Shown piece by piece: positions 43,406-51,618 of a stretch of DNA of 51,656 nt. The stretch covers positions 1 through 51,656 of the forward strand of contig JAJYZJ010000008.1 of assembly GCA_021800035.1 (NCBI GenBank), written 5' to 3'. The notes below the pieces were generated by a model, which was not told the origin of the DNA, searched no databases, and saw only the letters and a program-made list of their open reading frames with translations. The DNA is from an archaeon (lineage in GTDB: Archaea; Thermoproteota; Thermoprotei_A; Marsarchaeales; Marsarchaeaceae). How positions within the stretch are numbered: position 1 is the stretch's first letter; each line of letters begins with the position of its first letter. Position numbers and translations under genes: made by a program.

Positions 43406-43750
43406 ATGAAATCTGAGTCCTCGGGGGTGCGCCCAACCTCGCACAATAACCTGCGAGACATCGCAATTAAGGAGCTCGTGAGGGAAGGCTATGACAGAGC
43501 GAAGATACAATCCGAGATACTGCTGGGCAAGACGAGAATCGACGTACTCGCGAACGGAAAGAAGACAACCGCCATAGAGTGCAAAAGCTTCAAACACACG
43601 TTCGAATACTCAAGAGAGCACATAAAGTTGGAAGGGGTGCAGCGCTCTATAATCTGTCAACCCTACTTCGATGTGGACGAAATGTGGCTAGTGTACAGGA
43701 CGCGGAAGAACAAGTATATAGTGATAAAGGTGCCGAGACCTGAGGACTGA
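43406..43750 (+). CDS. Small PD-(D/E)XK nuclease-like protein
   Basis: 114 residues from the ATG at 43406 (a TTG at 43385 would add 7). N-terminal helix NNLRDIAIKELVREGYD is followed by the core: EILLGKTRIDVLANGKKTTAIECKS, where Asp46 and Glu58-x-Lys60 are the PD-(D/E)XK catalytic set, and Glu23 or Glu37 can complete it. The fold resembles archaeal restriction-endonuclease-like and resolvase-like proteins. No methyltransferase or helicase partner is adjacent, so it may be a stand-alone repair or defence nuclease. It precedes tRNA-Leu by 112 bp. Confidence 0.7.
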   Translation: MKSESSGVRPTSHNNLRDIAIKELVREGYDRAKIQSEILLGKTRIDVLANGKKTTAIECKSFKHTFEYSREHIKLEGVQRSIICQPYFDVDEMWLVYRTRKNKYIVIKVPRPED

Positions 43751-43862
43751 CATTCTACGTGGTTTCAAAATTGAGCCACACGCCCCCTTCTTGCCACGTT
43801 TCGGAGATTGGTGCATTGGCTCGCGTCAAGTTAATAGCTGGTAGCTTACTCCACGCGTCTGT

Positions 43863-43959
43863 GCGGGGATGGCCGAGCCTGGTCAAAGGCGCGAGTGTTT
43901 ACCGCGAAGCTTAGGACCTCGTGCGGCAGCGCTGCGTGGGTTCGAATCCCACTCCCCGC
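43863..43959 (+). tRNA. tRNA-Leu(UAG) with a 13-nt intron at 30/31
   Basis: Acceptor GCGGGGA/TCCCCGC, D-arm GCC/GGC, variable arm GCGGC-AGC-GCTGC, T-arm GTGGG-TTCGAAT-CCCAC, discriminator A. Direct reading of the anticodon region gives a mismatched stem and no valid anticodon. Removing 43896-43908 restores stem CGAGG/CCTCG and loop CTTAGGA (anticodon UAG). The pre-tRNA forms an exact bulge-helix-bulge: CGCG (43890-43893) with CGCG (43903-43906), bulges AGT and AAG, cut after their second base. The intron is therefore in the anticodon stem, a non-canonical site. Confidence 0.93.
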
Positions 43960-44589
43960 ACTGCGTGACAACCTTGCCCTGAACCTGAAAGAACCACGTG
44001 TCTTAGACTCTGTGGTTACAATGCTTCGGAAGCGGTTCTCAACCTTTGTCTGTATGTCAGTTATCAGTGATACTTTGGCTGGTGTTCTGGCGGGGGGTGC
44101 ATACCCGAGCCGTTATGACGAAAATATGTCTCCTCGGAGAACGCAATCGAGTTCGGTCAACCTGACCAGAGCATGCAGTCGCCGGGTCTCACAGCTACAG
44201 TATCAGGCAAAACAATGCGGGCGCTCTATATAGCACACTGACATATCCCACACGCGTCTCACACGTGCGGCTCCTCTTATCCAGTAGCAGATTCTAATTC
44301 AGCATCATCTACGAAATCGTCTTCAGAGTGTTTATAATCTTCTGGTACGGCACTCACCCTGCGCTCGGCCCTCGAACTGAACAACCAAAGAGCGGCATTC
44401 ACTATATCGAACAAATTGAGCAACGGTTTGGCAAAAGTTCCGCGCTTGGCTGGTTCGTTGCAAGCGGGGATACGTCAAATTGGGTGGCTTTTGCCGATTA
44501 GCTAGCTCCAAAGCGACTGCACACACTCAAGAATCACGCACGTAGCTCAGGTCGCCCCTATTATAACCATTCGGGGTCCCTTTCCTGAG
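43960..44589. other. 630-bp gene-free stretch after tRNA-Leu
   Basis: Only short, unconvincing frames (for example 43895-44233, which starts inside the tRNA). There is no integrase, repeat of the tRNA 3' end or clear hairpin. Nothing that I can identify. Confidence 0.4.
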
Positions 44590-45363
44590 TTAAGTTGGAG
44601 ATAATTCACGATACCTAAAGCAGTATGTGAGGTGGTCGTTTACTAGACCAGTCGCTTGCATGAATGCATAGCAGATTGTTGAACCAACAAACTTGAAGCC
44701 ACGTTGACGTAGGTCCTTGCTAAGCGCCTCTGACTCCGCAGAGATAACGGGTATCTCCTCAAGCCTCCTCCAGCTATTTATCTTTGGCCTATTATCAACA
44801 AAGCTCCAAACATAGGCGTCGAAGCTGTCAAAATCCCTTTGCACTTGAAGAAAGGCCCTTGCGTTTTGGATTGCTGCGCGGATCTTGATTCCATTGCGAA
44901 TTATGCCAGCATCTGAGAGAAGGCGCCTGAATTTCTTCTCGTCGTAAACCGCGATACCTTGAGGGTCAAAGCCATCAAATGCCATTCTGTAGTTCTCCCT
45001 TCTGTTTAGGATGGCCCTCCAGCTCAATCCAGCTTGGGCCCCTTCAAGCAAGAGAAACTCGAAGAACTTTTGGTCGCTGTGTACTGGGACTCCCCACTCC
45101 TCGTCATGATATCTCGCGTATGTTGGGTCATCCACAGGAACCCACTCGCAACGCCTGAGATTATGCTGAGGAAGCCTACTGCTGCGGTCTACTTGCCAAT
45201 GGTACACGCAATCATCTGGATCATATGCGGCCGGCTTGAGGAGACTGTACTGCCTATCTGCCAATTTACACCGAGTTTCTCCTGAACCCGTATAAGTGAT
45301 TTTCATGGGCTCCGGTATAGGGAGCGTCCGAGCGTTCACTGGACGGGGCTCACCTGCGGCCAC
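44590..45363 (-). CDS. tag: DNA-3-methyladenine glycosylase I
   Basis: Residues about 68-257 form a complete Tag protein of the usual length: RRCEWVPVDDPTYARYHDEEWGVPV with the active-site Glu, FEFLLLEGAQAGLSWRAILNRRENYRMAF, and the zinc residues Cys70 plus the HxxxC of NDHLTYC. Tag excises 3-methyladenine in base-excision repair and is chiefly bacterial. Before it the frame continues with about 67 residues of no recognised domain (KITYTGSGETRCKLADRQY region). The true start may be GTG/TTG near RRCEW; ATG at 45306 is another option. A transferred gene is likely. Confidence 0.88.
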   Translation of the reverse strand: MAAGEPRPVNARTLPIPEPMKITYTGSGETRCKLADRQYSLLKPAAYDPDDCVYHWQVDRSSRLPQHNLRRCEWVPVDDPTYARYHDEEWGVPVHSDQKFFEFLLLEGAQAGLSWRAILNRRENYRMAFDGFDPQGIAVYDEKKFRRLLSDAGIIRNGIKIRAAIQNARAFLQVQRDFDSFDAYVWSFVDNRPKINSWRRLEEIPVISAESEALSKDLRQRGFKFVGSTICYAFMQATGLVNDHLTYCFRYRELSPT

Positions 45364-45645
45364 ATATCTGGTAACCGCAATGTTCCTTAGACGCTAAGAA
45401 ACGAGCCCATCCCTGATAAGGAACTCCGCTTAAGAGTATATTCTAAGGTTCAAAGGCCCGTCTGAGCCTCATCCCATGGGCGAAAAGAGGGAGCAGATTA
45501 CATAGCTGCCGCCGCAGAACACGAGCCTGCCAAAATTCTACGTGCCGAGAAACAGGTTGACGGCTCTGTCCGTATGTACAGAGAAAGCTGGGTGTGGCGC
45601 AGGAACGCCCATAAGCAAATCAATTTTAGACCCGAGAAGTTAAAT

Positions 45646-47064
45646 TCAGACGAAGCCGCTCTCTACGAGTTTTGCTAGTGCGCGCTCACATACGGATTCG
45701 CTGTAGACAAGATAAGTGGACACCCCCATCATGAGTACAGCCGACACTAATGCTGCGGCAAGCAGAGCTGTGGATATTACTATGAGAACGAGTGAGATGA
45801 TTAGGGGAAGCACCATTGCCATCTGGCCCAGACTGAACTGCGCGGGCATGGTTATTTCTTCCCTGATCTGCACTGGTCTAGTCAGCGCGGATGTGTATAT
45901 CGTCAGGATGTACGACGTGGGAAGGATAAACCCTAGGGCCACTGCTGAATTTAACGCATCTGGCACGTTCATGGTTGTGAGAACCGCGTCCGCTGCCACG
46001 AACGGCGAAAAGAGAGCGAAAAACGAAAGCGCTTTGGACACTACTAACTCCCTCATGTAAAGCCTGGGGTCCATCGCGCTGAAACCGAGCCAGAGCCTCT
46101 CATTGCCGAGAGTACCCATTGACATGAACGTGCTTGAAATCGCCAAGTAGATTGGTACAACCGTGATTACGATGTCTGTTGGTGCGCTGCTAGGCGTCGG
46201 TCTCACGGCGTAAGCGGCATAGGCGTAGAGCGCGGCAGCGAGTGTCGTTACGAGCATGGCCTTCGGCAAGGAGACGCGCCCCGAGCGGTAACCGCCACCG
46301 CCTCCGGGCACGTTCATTCGTCCGGCAATCTCAAGGACTGAGAAGTTGTGTGACAACACCGCCCGGAAAGGGCTCAACCCTATGAAGTTCTTCTGCTTCT
46401 TTACTTCTCCTGATGTACCCCTCACGAGGGTGCGCATCAGTCCCAGCTCCACCTGGGTCAGCTGATAGAACGCGATTGGGGTAGTTACGACGCCCAGCGC
46501 CACAGCCGCTACCATGCCATCCAGACCGTGAGTTACGAACATGGCTGAAGGGGCGTAGCTGAACCCGAAGATAGGAGATATCGCCCAGAAGACAAGTAAG
46601 ACTGCTACAAGTCCCCGCACTTTCCCCGGAAGGGAGTAGCACGCAGGGCCGAGCGACGTGACTGCGAGTGCGAGTGCAACCATACCGATTATGGCGCCGG
46701 AAAGCCCGATTGAGCCAGCAACAGAACGTAGTTCATAACCAAGGAGATAAAGTATCATCAGTCCGTAGCCGATAAGCTGAGAAATGTACAGGCCGACCGC
46801 GAGCTCCCATCTGGGTATGGGCAGGACAAAGAGATAATCTCTGTCGGATTTCAGGGTGACCAGTCCTCCAGCGATTACAGACATCCCGAAGACGACCGCG
46901 GTGAACCCCACGCCAAGATACTCTAGGCTGATGGAACCTGTCGCCGAGCCGTATATGCCAGCTCTTGCAGCAAGGACGTAATAGGCGGTGAGGAGTGTAA
47001 ACAGAATGATTAGTGGTTTCGAAAATCTCGTGAAAATTATGAATTTTAGTAGTTTAGCTAGCAC
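45646..47064 (-). CDS. ABC transporter permease, about 11-12 TM
   Basis: 472 residues with about 11-12 hydrophobic segments in two groups, and a polar middle loop (about 225-265; [23 protein letters not shown]). It has the plan of archaeal ABC-2 type exporter permeases (GldG/NatB style): a long N-terminal TM and charged loop [22 protein letters not shown], a typical family feature. GTG start overlaps the ATPase gene by 11 nt. Exported substrate unknown. Confidence 0.82.
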   Translation of the reverse strand: MLAKLLKFIIFTRFSKPLIILFTLLTAYYVLAARAGIYGSATGSISLEYLGVGFTAVVFGMSVIAGGLVTLKSDRDYLFVLPIPRWELAVGLYISQLIGYGLMILYLLGYELRSVAGSIGLSGAIIGMVALALAVTSLGPACYSLPGKVRGLVAVLLVFWAISPIFGFSYAPSAMFVTHGLDGMVAAVALGVVTTPIAFYQLTQVELGLMRTLVRGTSGEVKKQKNFIGLSPFRAVLSHNFSVLEIAGRMNVPGGGGGYRSGRVSLPKAMLVTTLAAALYAYAAYAVRPTPSSAPTDIVITVVPIYLAISSTFMSMGTLGNERLWLGFSAMDPRLYMRELVVSKALSFFALFSPFVAADAVLTTMNVPDALNSAVALGFILPTSYILTIYTSALTRPVQIREEITMPAQFSLGQMAMVLPLIISLVLIVISTALLAAALVSAVLMMGVSTYLVYSESVCERALAKLVESGFV

Positions 47065-47827
47065 TGACCATCATTCTCGCAACGATGCTCTCGACCGGCT
47101 CGTCTTCCTTTCCGAGGTGTTTGAGTTCAGATATCGAGCCGTTCCAGATAACTGCACCCCTTGCAATAATGACGACTCTGTCGGTTAGCCTCCCGGCTAC
47201 TGACATTATGTGTGTGCTGACCAGCTGGGTGGCCTGCAGGCCATTTAATAGCTCGATTACCCGTTCCTGTGTTGGTATATCAAGATAGTTTAGAGGCTCG
47301 TCCAAGAGAAGTATATTCGGCTCGTGAATGATTGCGAGCGCAAGCGCGAGCTTCTGAGAGTTTCCGCGGGAGAGTCTACCAACCTTCGCTCTCTCATACT
47401 CTCTCAGCGCGAGCACATCGAGGAGGCGGTCTATCCTTTCCCCTAGATTGCTCACTCCGCGCAGAGCACCGACATACTCCAGATTCTCCCGAACGCTGAG
47501 CGTCCGGTAGGGCGAGGCATCCTCAGGGAGATAGCCCACGACACGTCTTGCCTCGGCGGAGTTCGGGTCGAATCCACCCACCTTCGCTTCGCCGGAATCC
47601 GGTTTGAGTAGACCGACAAGCACCTTTAGAGTAGTCGACTTGCCGGCACCATTGGGGCCTAGAAGGGCACATCTTTCGCCCGTCTGAAGGTTGAAGCTAA
47701 GCCCCTTCAGTGCTTCCACTTCGCCGTATTTTTTGCATACCTGGATTACTTCGATAGCAGAACCGCTTAAGGAGCTGTCGCTATTCTGAGGAATCACGCC
47801 GGAGACCATTGGTTTGTTATGAATCAT
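47054..47827 (-). CDS. ABC transporter ATP-binding protein
   Basis: 257 residues. Walker [10 protein letters not shown] (about 56-64), Q-loop near [13 protein letters not shown], signature [19 protein letters not shown] (the usual GQ becomes GN), Walker [13 protein letters not shown] and H-loop VSTHIMS. NatA/CcmA-like exporter ATPase. A 25-residue leader precedes the core. ATG start; the permease gene overlaps its end, so the two form a simple exporter. Confidence 0.93.
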   Translation of the reverse strand: MIHNKPMVSGVIPQNSDSSLSGSAIEVIQVCKKYGEVEALKGLSFNLQTGERCALLGPNGAGKSTTLKVLVGLLKPDSGEAKVGGFDPNSAEARRVVGYLPEDASPYRTLSVRENLEYVGALRGVSNLGERIDRLLDVLALREYERAKVGRLSRGNSQKLALALAIIHEPNILLLDEPLNYLDIPTQERVIELLNGLQATQLVSTHIMSVAGRLTDRVVIIARGAVIWNGSISELKHLGKEDEPVESIVARMMVSAS

Positions 47828-48166
47828 GTTGTGCAGTCAATATCAGCGCTACGCGAGAATATGCACACAACCATGGGCCAGGCTACAGGGAGAAACCCCG
47901 GTTGTAGTTATCCCGAAAGGATTGTTCGAATACTTTGGGTCCTGCATCTGACAACGGGCAGCTTTGTTTGGCCTCGCCTGTTCTCTCGAGTGGTCGGAAA
48001 CCGAATAGGAGATGTGCAGGCGCTCGAATATTGTTATACTGAACTCCATTGCGAAGGCGGGGAGTCGGTTGAGGCATTACTCGGTCGATTATCGGTCACT
48101 TTTTTGAAGTACTTGGCTGGCTGTTGACCCGGCCTAGGCGATTATTCTCGAATGACTAGTGTAATC
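47828..48166. other. Intergenic region, 339 bp
   Basis: A 102-codon plus-strand frame (47819-48127) crosses it but begins inside the ABC gene start and shows no family resemblance. No hairpin, tRNA or repeat seen; it should hold the ABC operon promoter near its left edge. Confidence 0.35.
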
Positions 48167-48757
48167 TCAAGCGACGCTGCTGAAAGTCGAGTCCACGCCA
48201 ACCCCCACGGCCATTCTGCCTATGCCGTTATGTGACGGTGAGACAGGGGAAAACCATGACAGCGTGAACATCACCGTCACTTGCGAACTGAAGCCTGTGG
48301 TCGTGATTCGAGTGGGAAGATAAAGACCGAGCGCAGTCACATTGGAGGCACCTGTCGACATAGCGCAGTCTCCTCCTGGGAGAGATGATACACCTTGGGC
48401 AAACATGACTTCAAACGTCGAATTTTCTATGTAACCAGAAAAATTCTTCTCGGGCTCTGTTGTCTGGGCGTAGCAGGATGTCACAAGGGAGGGATACCCA
48501 TCAGCTGAGACGTTCGTGAAGGTATACCAGTAGCTTCTGTTCATAACAAGGTTAATCGAACAGAAGTCACTAGAGCAGTAGGACTGACTGAGGATAGGGA
48601 AGACGAAGCTCCTTGAAAAAGGAATGCTGGGTATCACCTCTCCAGAGGAGGGAGAACGTAAATGTTCCGTGAAAGCTCCCGTCGCTCCAAACATGGATAT
48701 GACAATCAGCGCGAGCGCACAGCCCGATCCAATATGTATGTTTGTTGTTCGGTTCAT
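48167..48757 (-). CDS. Secreted or membrane-tethered hypothetical protein
   Basis: 196 residues that I do not recognise. N-terminal signal or anchor (GSGCALALIVISMFGATGAF, about 10-29), then a Ser/Thr/Tyr-rich extracellular domain with Cys pairs (YCSSDFC near 60, and CYAQ, GDC further on) that may form disulfides. Sequons (NRS, NVS, NFS, NST, NVT) suggest N-glycosylation. C-terminal part is beta-rich (VTVMFTLSWFSPVSPS). ATG start. It lies beyond the ABC exporter on the same strand but transcribed separately. Confidence 0.6.
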   Translation of the reverse strand: MNRTTNIHIGSGCALALIVISMFGATGAFTEHLRSPSSGEVIPSIPFSRSFVFPILSQSYCSSDFCSINLVMNRSYWYTFTNVSADGYPSLVTSCYAQTTEPEKNFSGYIENSTFEVMFAQGVSSLPGGDCAMSTGASNVTALGLYLPTRITTTGFSSQVTVMFTLSWFSPVSPSHNGIGRMAVGVGVDSTFSSVA

Positions 48758-49156
48758 TTTCGGTGCACGGTTCTTGGGCTGGTGTTAACAGTTTAGTCGC
48801 AGCCTCTAAAGCCTCCCGCTTTCCTGTCCATTTATCTAGTGCCAAAATTGCGCACCATCTATATGCGTAAAGGGGCTCTTGCCCTAGTGGTTTGAAGAGG
48901 GTTCCTTTACCAGTGCACTGTTATCGGAAGCTTGCCGGGACCAATTGAGCCGGCTAGGGCCGATGTCAAAGCATGAGGAAATCCAAACCATACCAAAAGT
49001 AAATATATACCCCCTTGCTATATGATTTTGTGAAAGTTTCTACACATTTTTCCAGAAGATATTATGTTTTCGCGAATAATCCGTGTCATTTTCCGTTTAG
49101 AGCGAGTTTGGACCATCAGGTTAAGATGGAAGTGAGCTAATCTGGAAGACCCAGTA
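48758..49156. other. Intergenic region, 399 bp
   Basis: No gene recognised. AT-rich segments at about 48992-49030 (AAGTAAATATATACCCCC, CTTGCTATATG) may be promoter elements. A 23-bp match to other parts of the window was not seen. Confidence 0.3.
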
Positions 49157-49930
49157 ATGCGGAGAGTCAGGACATCAAAGATCGGACGACTGGCGACAAT
49201 TTCGATTGAAAACCCTCCAATGAATTTGCTCGACGAACACCTCCTGAACGACCTGTATTCCGCTGCCAGCCAGGCCGAACGGTCTCCGGATGTTGCTGCG
49301 CTTGTTATTTCCGGTGGTTCAGGCGCATATTTCTCGGCGGGCATAGCGTGGGATAGCGTCAAAAACTCCGAATCATTCGTACGAAAATCTCAGACCCTCT
49401 CTTCTCTGATTCTTTCCTTCCCGAAGCCGGTGATTGCGTTTGTCAACGGCTCTGCTCTCGGAGCCGGGCTTGAGCTTGCATTGCTGGCAGACTTCAGATT
49501 GGCGCGTGAAGGTTGTTCGCACGGAGTACCCGAAACGAGGTATGGCTACCCCTCTGTTTTTGGGGGGCCGTTGATACTAGAGCAACTGGTTGGTGTTACC
49601 GCTGCGCGCCGGGTGTTCGTGCTTGGCGAGATGTTCAGTTCTGCGGACGCAGTTACGGTAGGGCTAATGGATGCTGTGGTGTCTGAAGCGGCAATGGGCC
49701 AGGAACTCTTGGGTTGGGTCCAGAGGGTCACGAACAACTCCGATCTCACTCAGCTCCTGCGGCAGGTGAGCGTCGGGCCGGATATTCTCAGGCACTCATA
49801 CGAACTCGAGCATAACGCACTTCGGAAGATGGCCACCAAGACTGATTATCTCAGGTCCCTATCTGAACTCGCTCGATTTCGAGAATCTGTTCGGGGTGGC
49901 GCTTCGAATCTGGAACCGAGCCGCGTATAG
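49157..49930 (+). CDS. Enoyl-CoA hydratase/isomerase (crotonase) family
   Basis: 257 residues. The first oxyanion loop is VISGGSGAYFSAGIAWDSV, the second NGSALGAGLELALLADFRLA, and VPETRYGYPSVFGGPLILEQLVG carries the first catalytic-Glu region. The second catalytic Glu position is LEQLVG, so activity is possible. The C-terminal helices differ from classic hydratases. Reaction (hydratase, isomerase or another crotonase chemistry) cannot be assigned. ATG start; single gene. Confidence 0.85.
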   Translation: MRRVRTSKIGRLATISIENPPMNLLDEHLLNDLYSAASQAERSPDVAALVISGGSGAYFSAGIAWDSVKNSESFVRKSQTLSSLILSFPKPVIAFVNGSALGAGLELALLADFRLAREGCSHGVPETRYGYPSVFGGPLILEQLVGVTAARRVFVLGEMFSSADAVTVGLMDAVVSEAAMGQELLGWVQRVTNNSDLTQLLRQVSVGPDILRHSYELEHNALRKMATKTDYLRSLSELARFRESVRGGASNLEPSRV

Positions 49931-50348
49931 AGGGCAGGAGACGAAAGGAACTCAAAACGCCATTCAACAGGAAAGTAAAACCACCGGTCAAAATTTCCTA
50001 CAGCCGGCTTTGAGGAGGCTGAAAGTCCACCAGCCTCAAAAACATTAGGCGTGCCGCTTAGTTGAAAAACCATATATTTTTCGGTTTGCCACCCGCTTTT
50101 GCTCTTAAAGCGCGGAATGTTGTGCGCGAGTAAAGATTCATTTTTTACTCTGCGTAGCTGACCCCAATGACGTCCTTAGATTGCCGCAAAGATTTCGCGA
50201 GCATTGCTAACGAGGATATTTCTCAGAGCTGCGTTGCGATTGTGAAACCAGAACTGTGTGTTTGCAGCGGGCCGGTAGCTATACACAACCTGAGAAATAT
50301 AGAAAAACTTAAGACGGCGCTGGTCACTATACGCTCTGAAACTTTAAA
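49931..50348. promoter_or_regulatory. Upstream region of the first pilin gene
   Basis: Contains a strong AT-rich TATA-like CCATATATTTTTCGG (50069-50083) and a further AT-rich segment CATTTTTTACTC (about 50139-50150). From 50295 on the sequence is identical to the upstream of the second pilin. A frame from 50167 runs to overlap the pilin start, but it is not conserved in the second copy, so I do not count it as a gene. Confidence 0.45.
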
Positions 50349-50506
50349 ATGAAGTCTCTTAGAGTAAACAACACTGGTAAAAAGCGCAAGGCAGGTCTGT
50401 CGAACGTAGTAGGTTCACTACTACTAATCATCCTTACCATCATCGCCGCTCTCCTTCTGGGCCACTTCGTCTTCGGCCTGTTCGCCTCGAACAGCCACAA
50501 CGCCGG
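50295..50506 (+). repeat. 212-nt direct repeat, copy 1
   Basis: By eye identical to 51407-51618, offset 1112 bp. It covers 54 nt before the pilin ATG and the first 52 or so codons (leader, signal peptide, hydrophobic helix and start of the head). Identity ends sharply within the Ala-Gly-Leu segment. Confidence 0.95.
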
Positions 50507-50852
50507 CCTCGAAGTCTCGGATGTGAGCGTGATTCTGCCGGGCGGAAACACCGTAAGCTCACCGACTTACGTGACCTTGACTATTACGGACAACGGCAAC
50601 GACCCGATCAGCATCGCGACAGGGGGCATTACAATGTTTAAAGGGAACACTGCTGGCTCCTTCGCAATCTCTCCAGCGGTCCCCTCCACTACAACCACTC
50701 TGCAGCCTGGTCAGAGCGTTACATTTACAACGACCGTTCCGGCAAATAATGGAGTCCAGGTGGGCCAGACCGTAGTCTTTACCGTCACCGCAACAGATAC
50801 GAACACGGGTCAGTCGCTCTCAACGCAGACTTCAACAGTTGTCGCTGACTGA
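50349..50852 (+). CDS. Type IV pilin-like protein (archaellin/adhesion type)
   Basis: 167 residues. Basic leader KKRKAG followed by LSNVVGSLLLIILTIIAALLLG: the class III signal peptide cut by FlaK/PibD-like prepilin peptidase, probably after Gly17, leaving a hydrophobic assembly helix. The mature head is a Thr/Val/Gly-rich beta-sandwich (DVSVILPGG, TYVTLTITDNGNDPISIATGG, TVVFTVTATD) with no cysteine. Archaeal adhesion pilins have this form; archaellin is possible but no fla genes are near. ATG start. First of at least two tandem genes. Confidence 0.9.
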   Translation: MKSLRVNNTGKKRKAGLSNVVGSLLLIILTIIAALLLGHFVFGLFASNSHNAGLEVSDVSVILPGGNTVSSPTYVTLTITDNGNDPISIATGGITMFKGNTAGSFAISPAVPSTTTTLQPGQSVTFTTTVPANNGVQVGQTVVFTVTATDTNTGQSLSTQTSTVVAD

Positions 50853-51406
50853 AAGCCCACTTTTCTTTCTTTTTTCTTTTTAACTTATTTTCTTTGTTTT
50901 CCGATAGACTCGCACGGTCAGGTTCGTGTGCAGTTTTTTCTTGTAGTGCGTTGAGGATGATCCGGAGGATTCGTTGCTCTCGGCCGGTAGAATGTCGACT
51001 CGAACAATAGTGCGCAAAGCCTAGCCAATTGGTTCCCTCATCGACACCTAAGGGTTTGGCTCGCCCCTTCTTTAGGGATCTTCAACCTCAGCCGCGAGCA
51101 AGATTCAGGCTATTAAGAGCGAAGAGGCACTTGCCCACTTTCTCATGCGGGCCAGTGCCGAGCTTATCTCTGAGTCCTGCGCACTTTCTGCTTTTCGCAA
51201 TCGTGTAATTTAATGTCGCGTCTTGTGGGCGAGGTTTGGTCGTTTTTTGGTGGATCCTTATCCGTGACGCAATCTGTTTGTGCTTTGCGTTTTGGATCAC
51301 AGCTGCGATGGGCCAGTGTTGGCGCTTGATTGCCCGAGGGGCTCTGAATTTTCGTAGCGATTTATAGGACTAAAACAGTAGCTCAATATCTAGTTCTTGA
51401 TGCGGC
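50853..51406. terminator. Poly-T terminator and spacer between pilins
   Basis: Right after the first pilin stop comes a long pyrimidine/T tract (50859-50899: repeated TTTCTTTTT and TTATTTTC), a good archaeal terminator. The rest (to 51406) has no gene I can support; a minus frame at 51088-51300 is probably spurious. Confidence 0.55.
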
Positions 51407-51618
51407 AAATATAGAAAAACTTAAGACGGCGCTGGTCACTATACGCTCTGAAACTTTAAAATGAAGTCTCTTAGAGTAAACAACACTGGTAAAAAGCGCA
51501 AGGCAGGTCTGTCGAACGTAGTAGGTTCACTACTACTAATCATCCTTACCATCATCGCCGCTCTCCTTCTGGGCCACTTCGTCTTCGGCCTGTTCGCCTC
51601 GAACAGCCACAACGCCGG
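51407..51618 (+). repeat. 212-nt direct repeat, copy 2
   Basis: Second copy of the block at 50295-50506, identical by eye. Sequence before 51407 is unrelated to that before 50295, so the duplicated unit begins there. After 51618 the two pilin genes differ in codons but keep a similar protein start (SDVSVI). Confidence 0.95.

Noticed and set aside
43863-43959. Reading the tRNA-Leu anticodon as UUA with a canonical intron
   Set aside because: It would be a stop-codon reader with a mismatched stem; the 30/31 intron gives a perfect stem, a leucine anticodon and a good splicing motif.
43895-44233. 112-codon plus-strand frame after tRNA-Leu
   Set aside because: It starts inside the tRNA intron and anticodon arm and has no family resemblance.
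50167-50352. 61-codon frame ending ATGA on the pilin start, looking like a coupled upstream gene
   Set aside because: The second pilin has the same 54 nt before its ATG, but further upstream its frame has no start codon and soon meets a stop, so the frame is not conserved.
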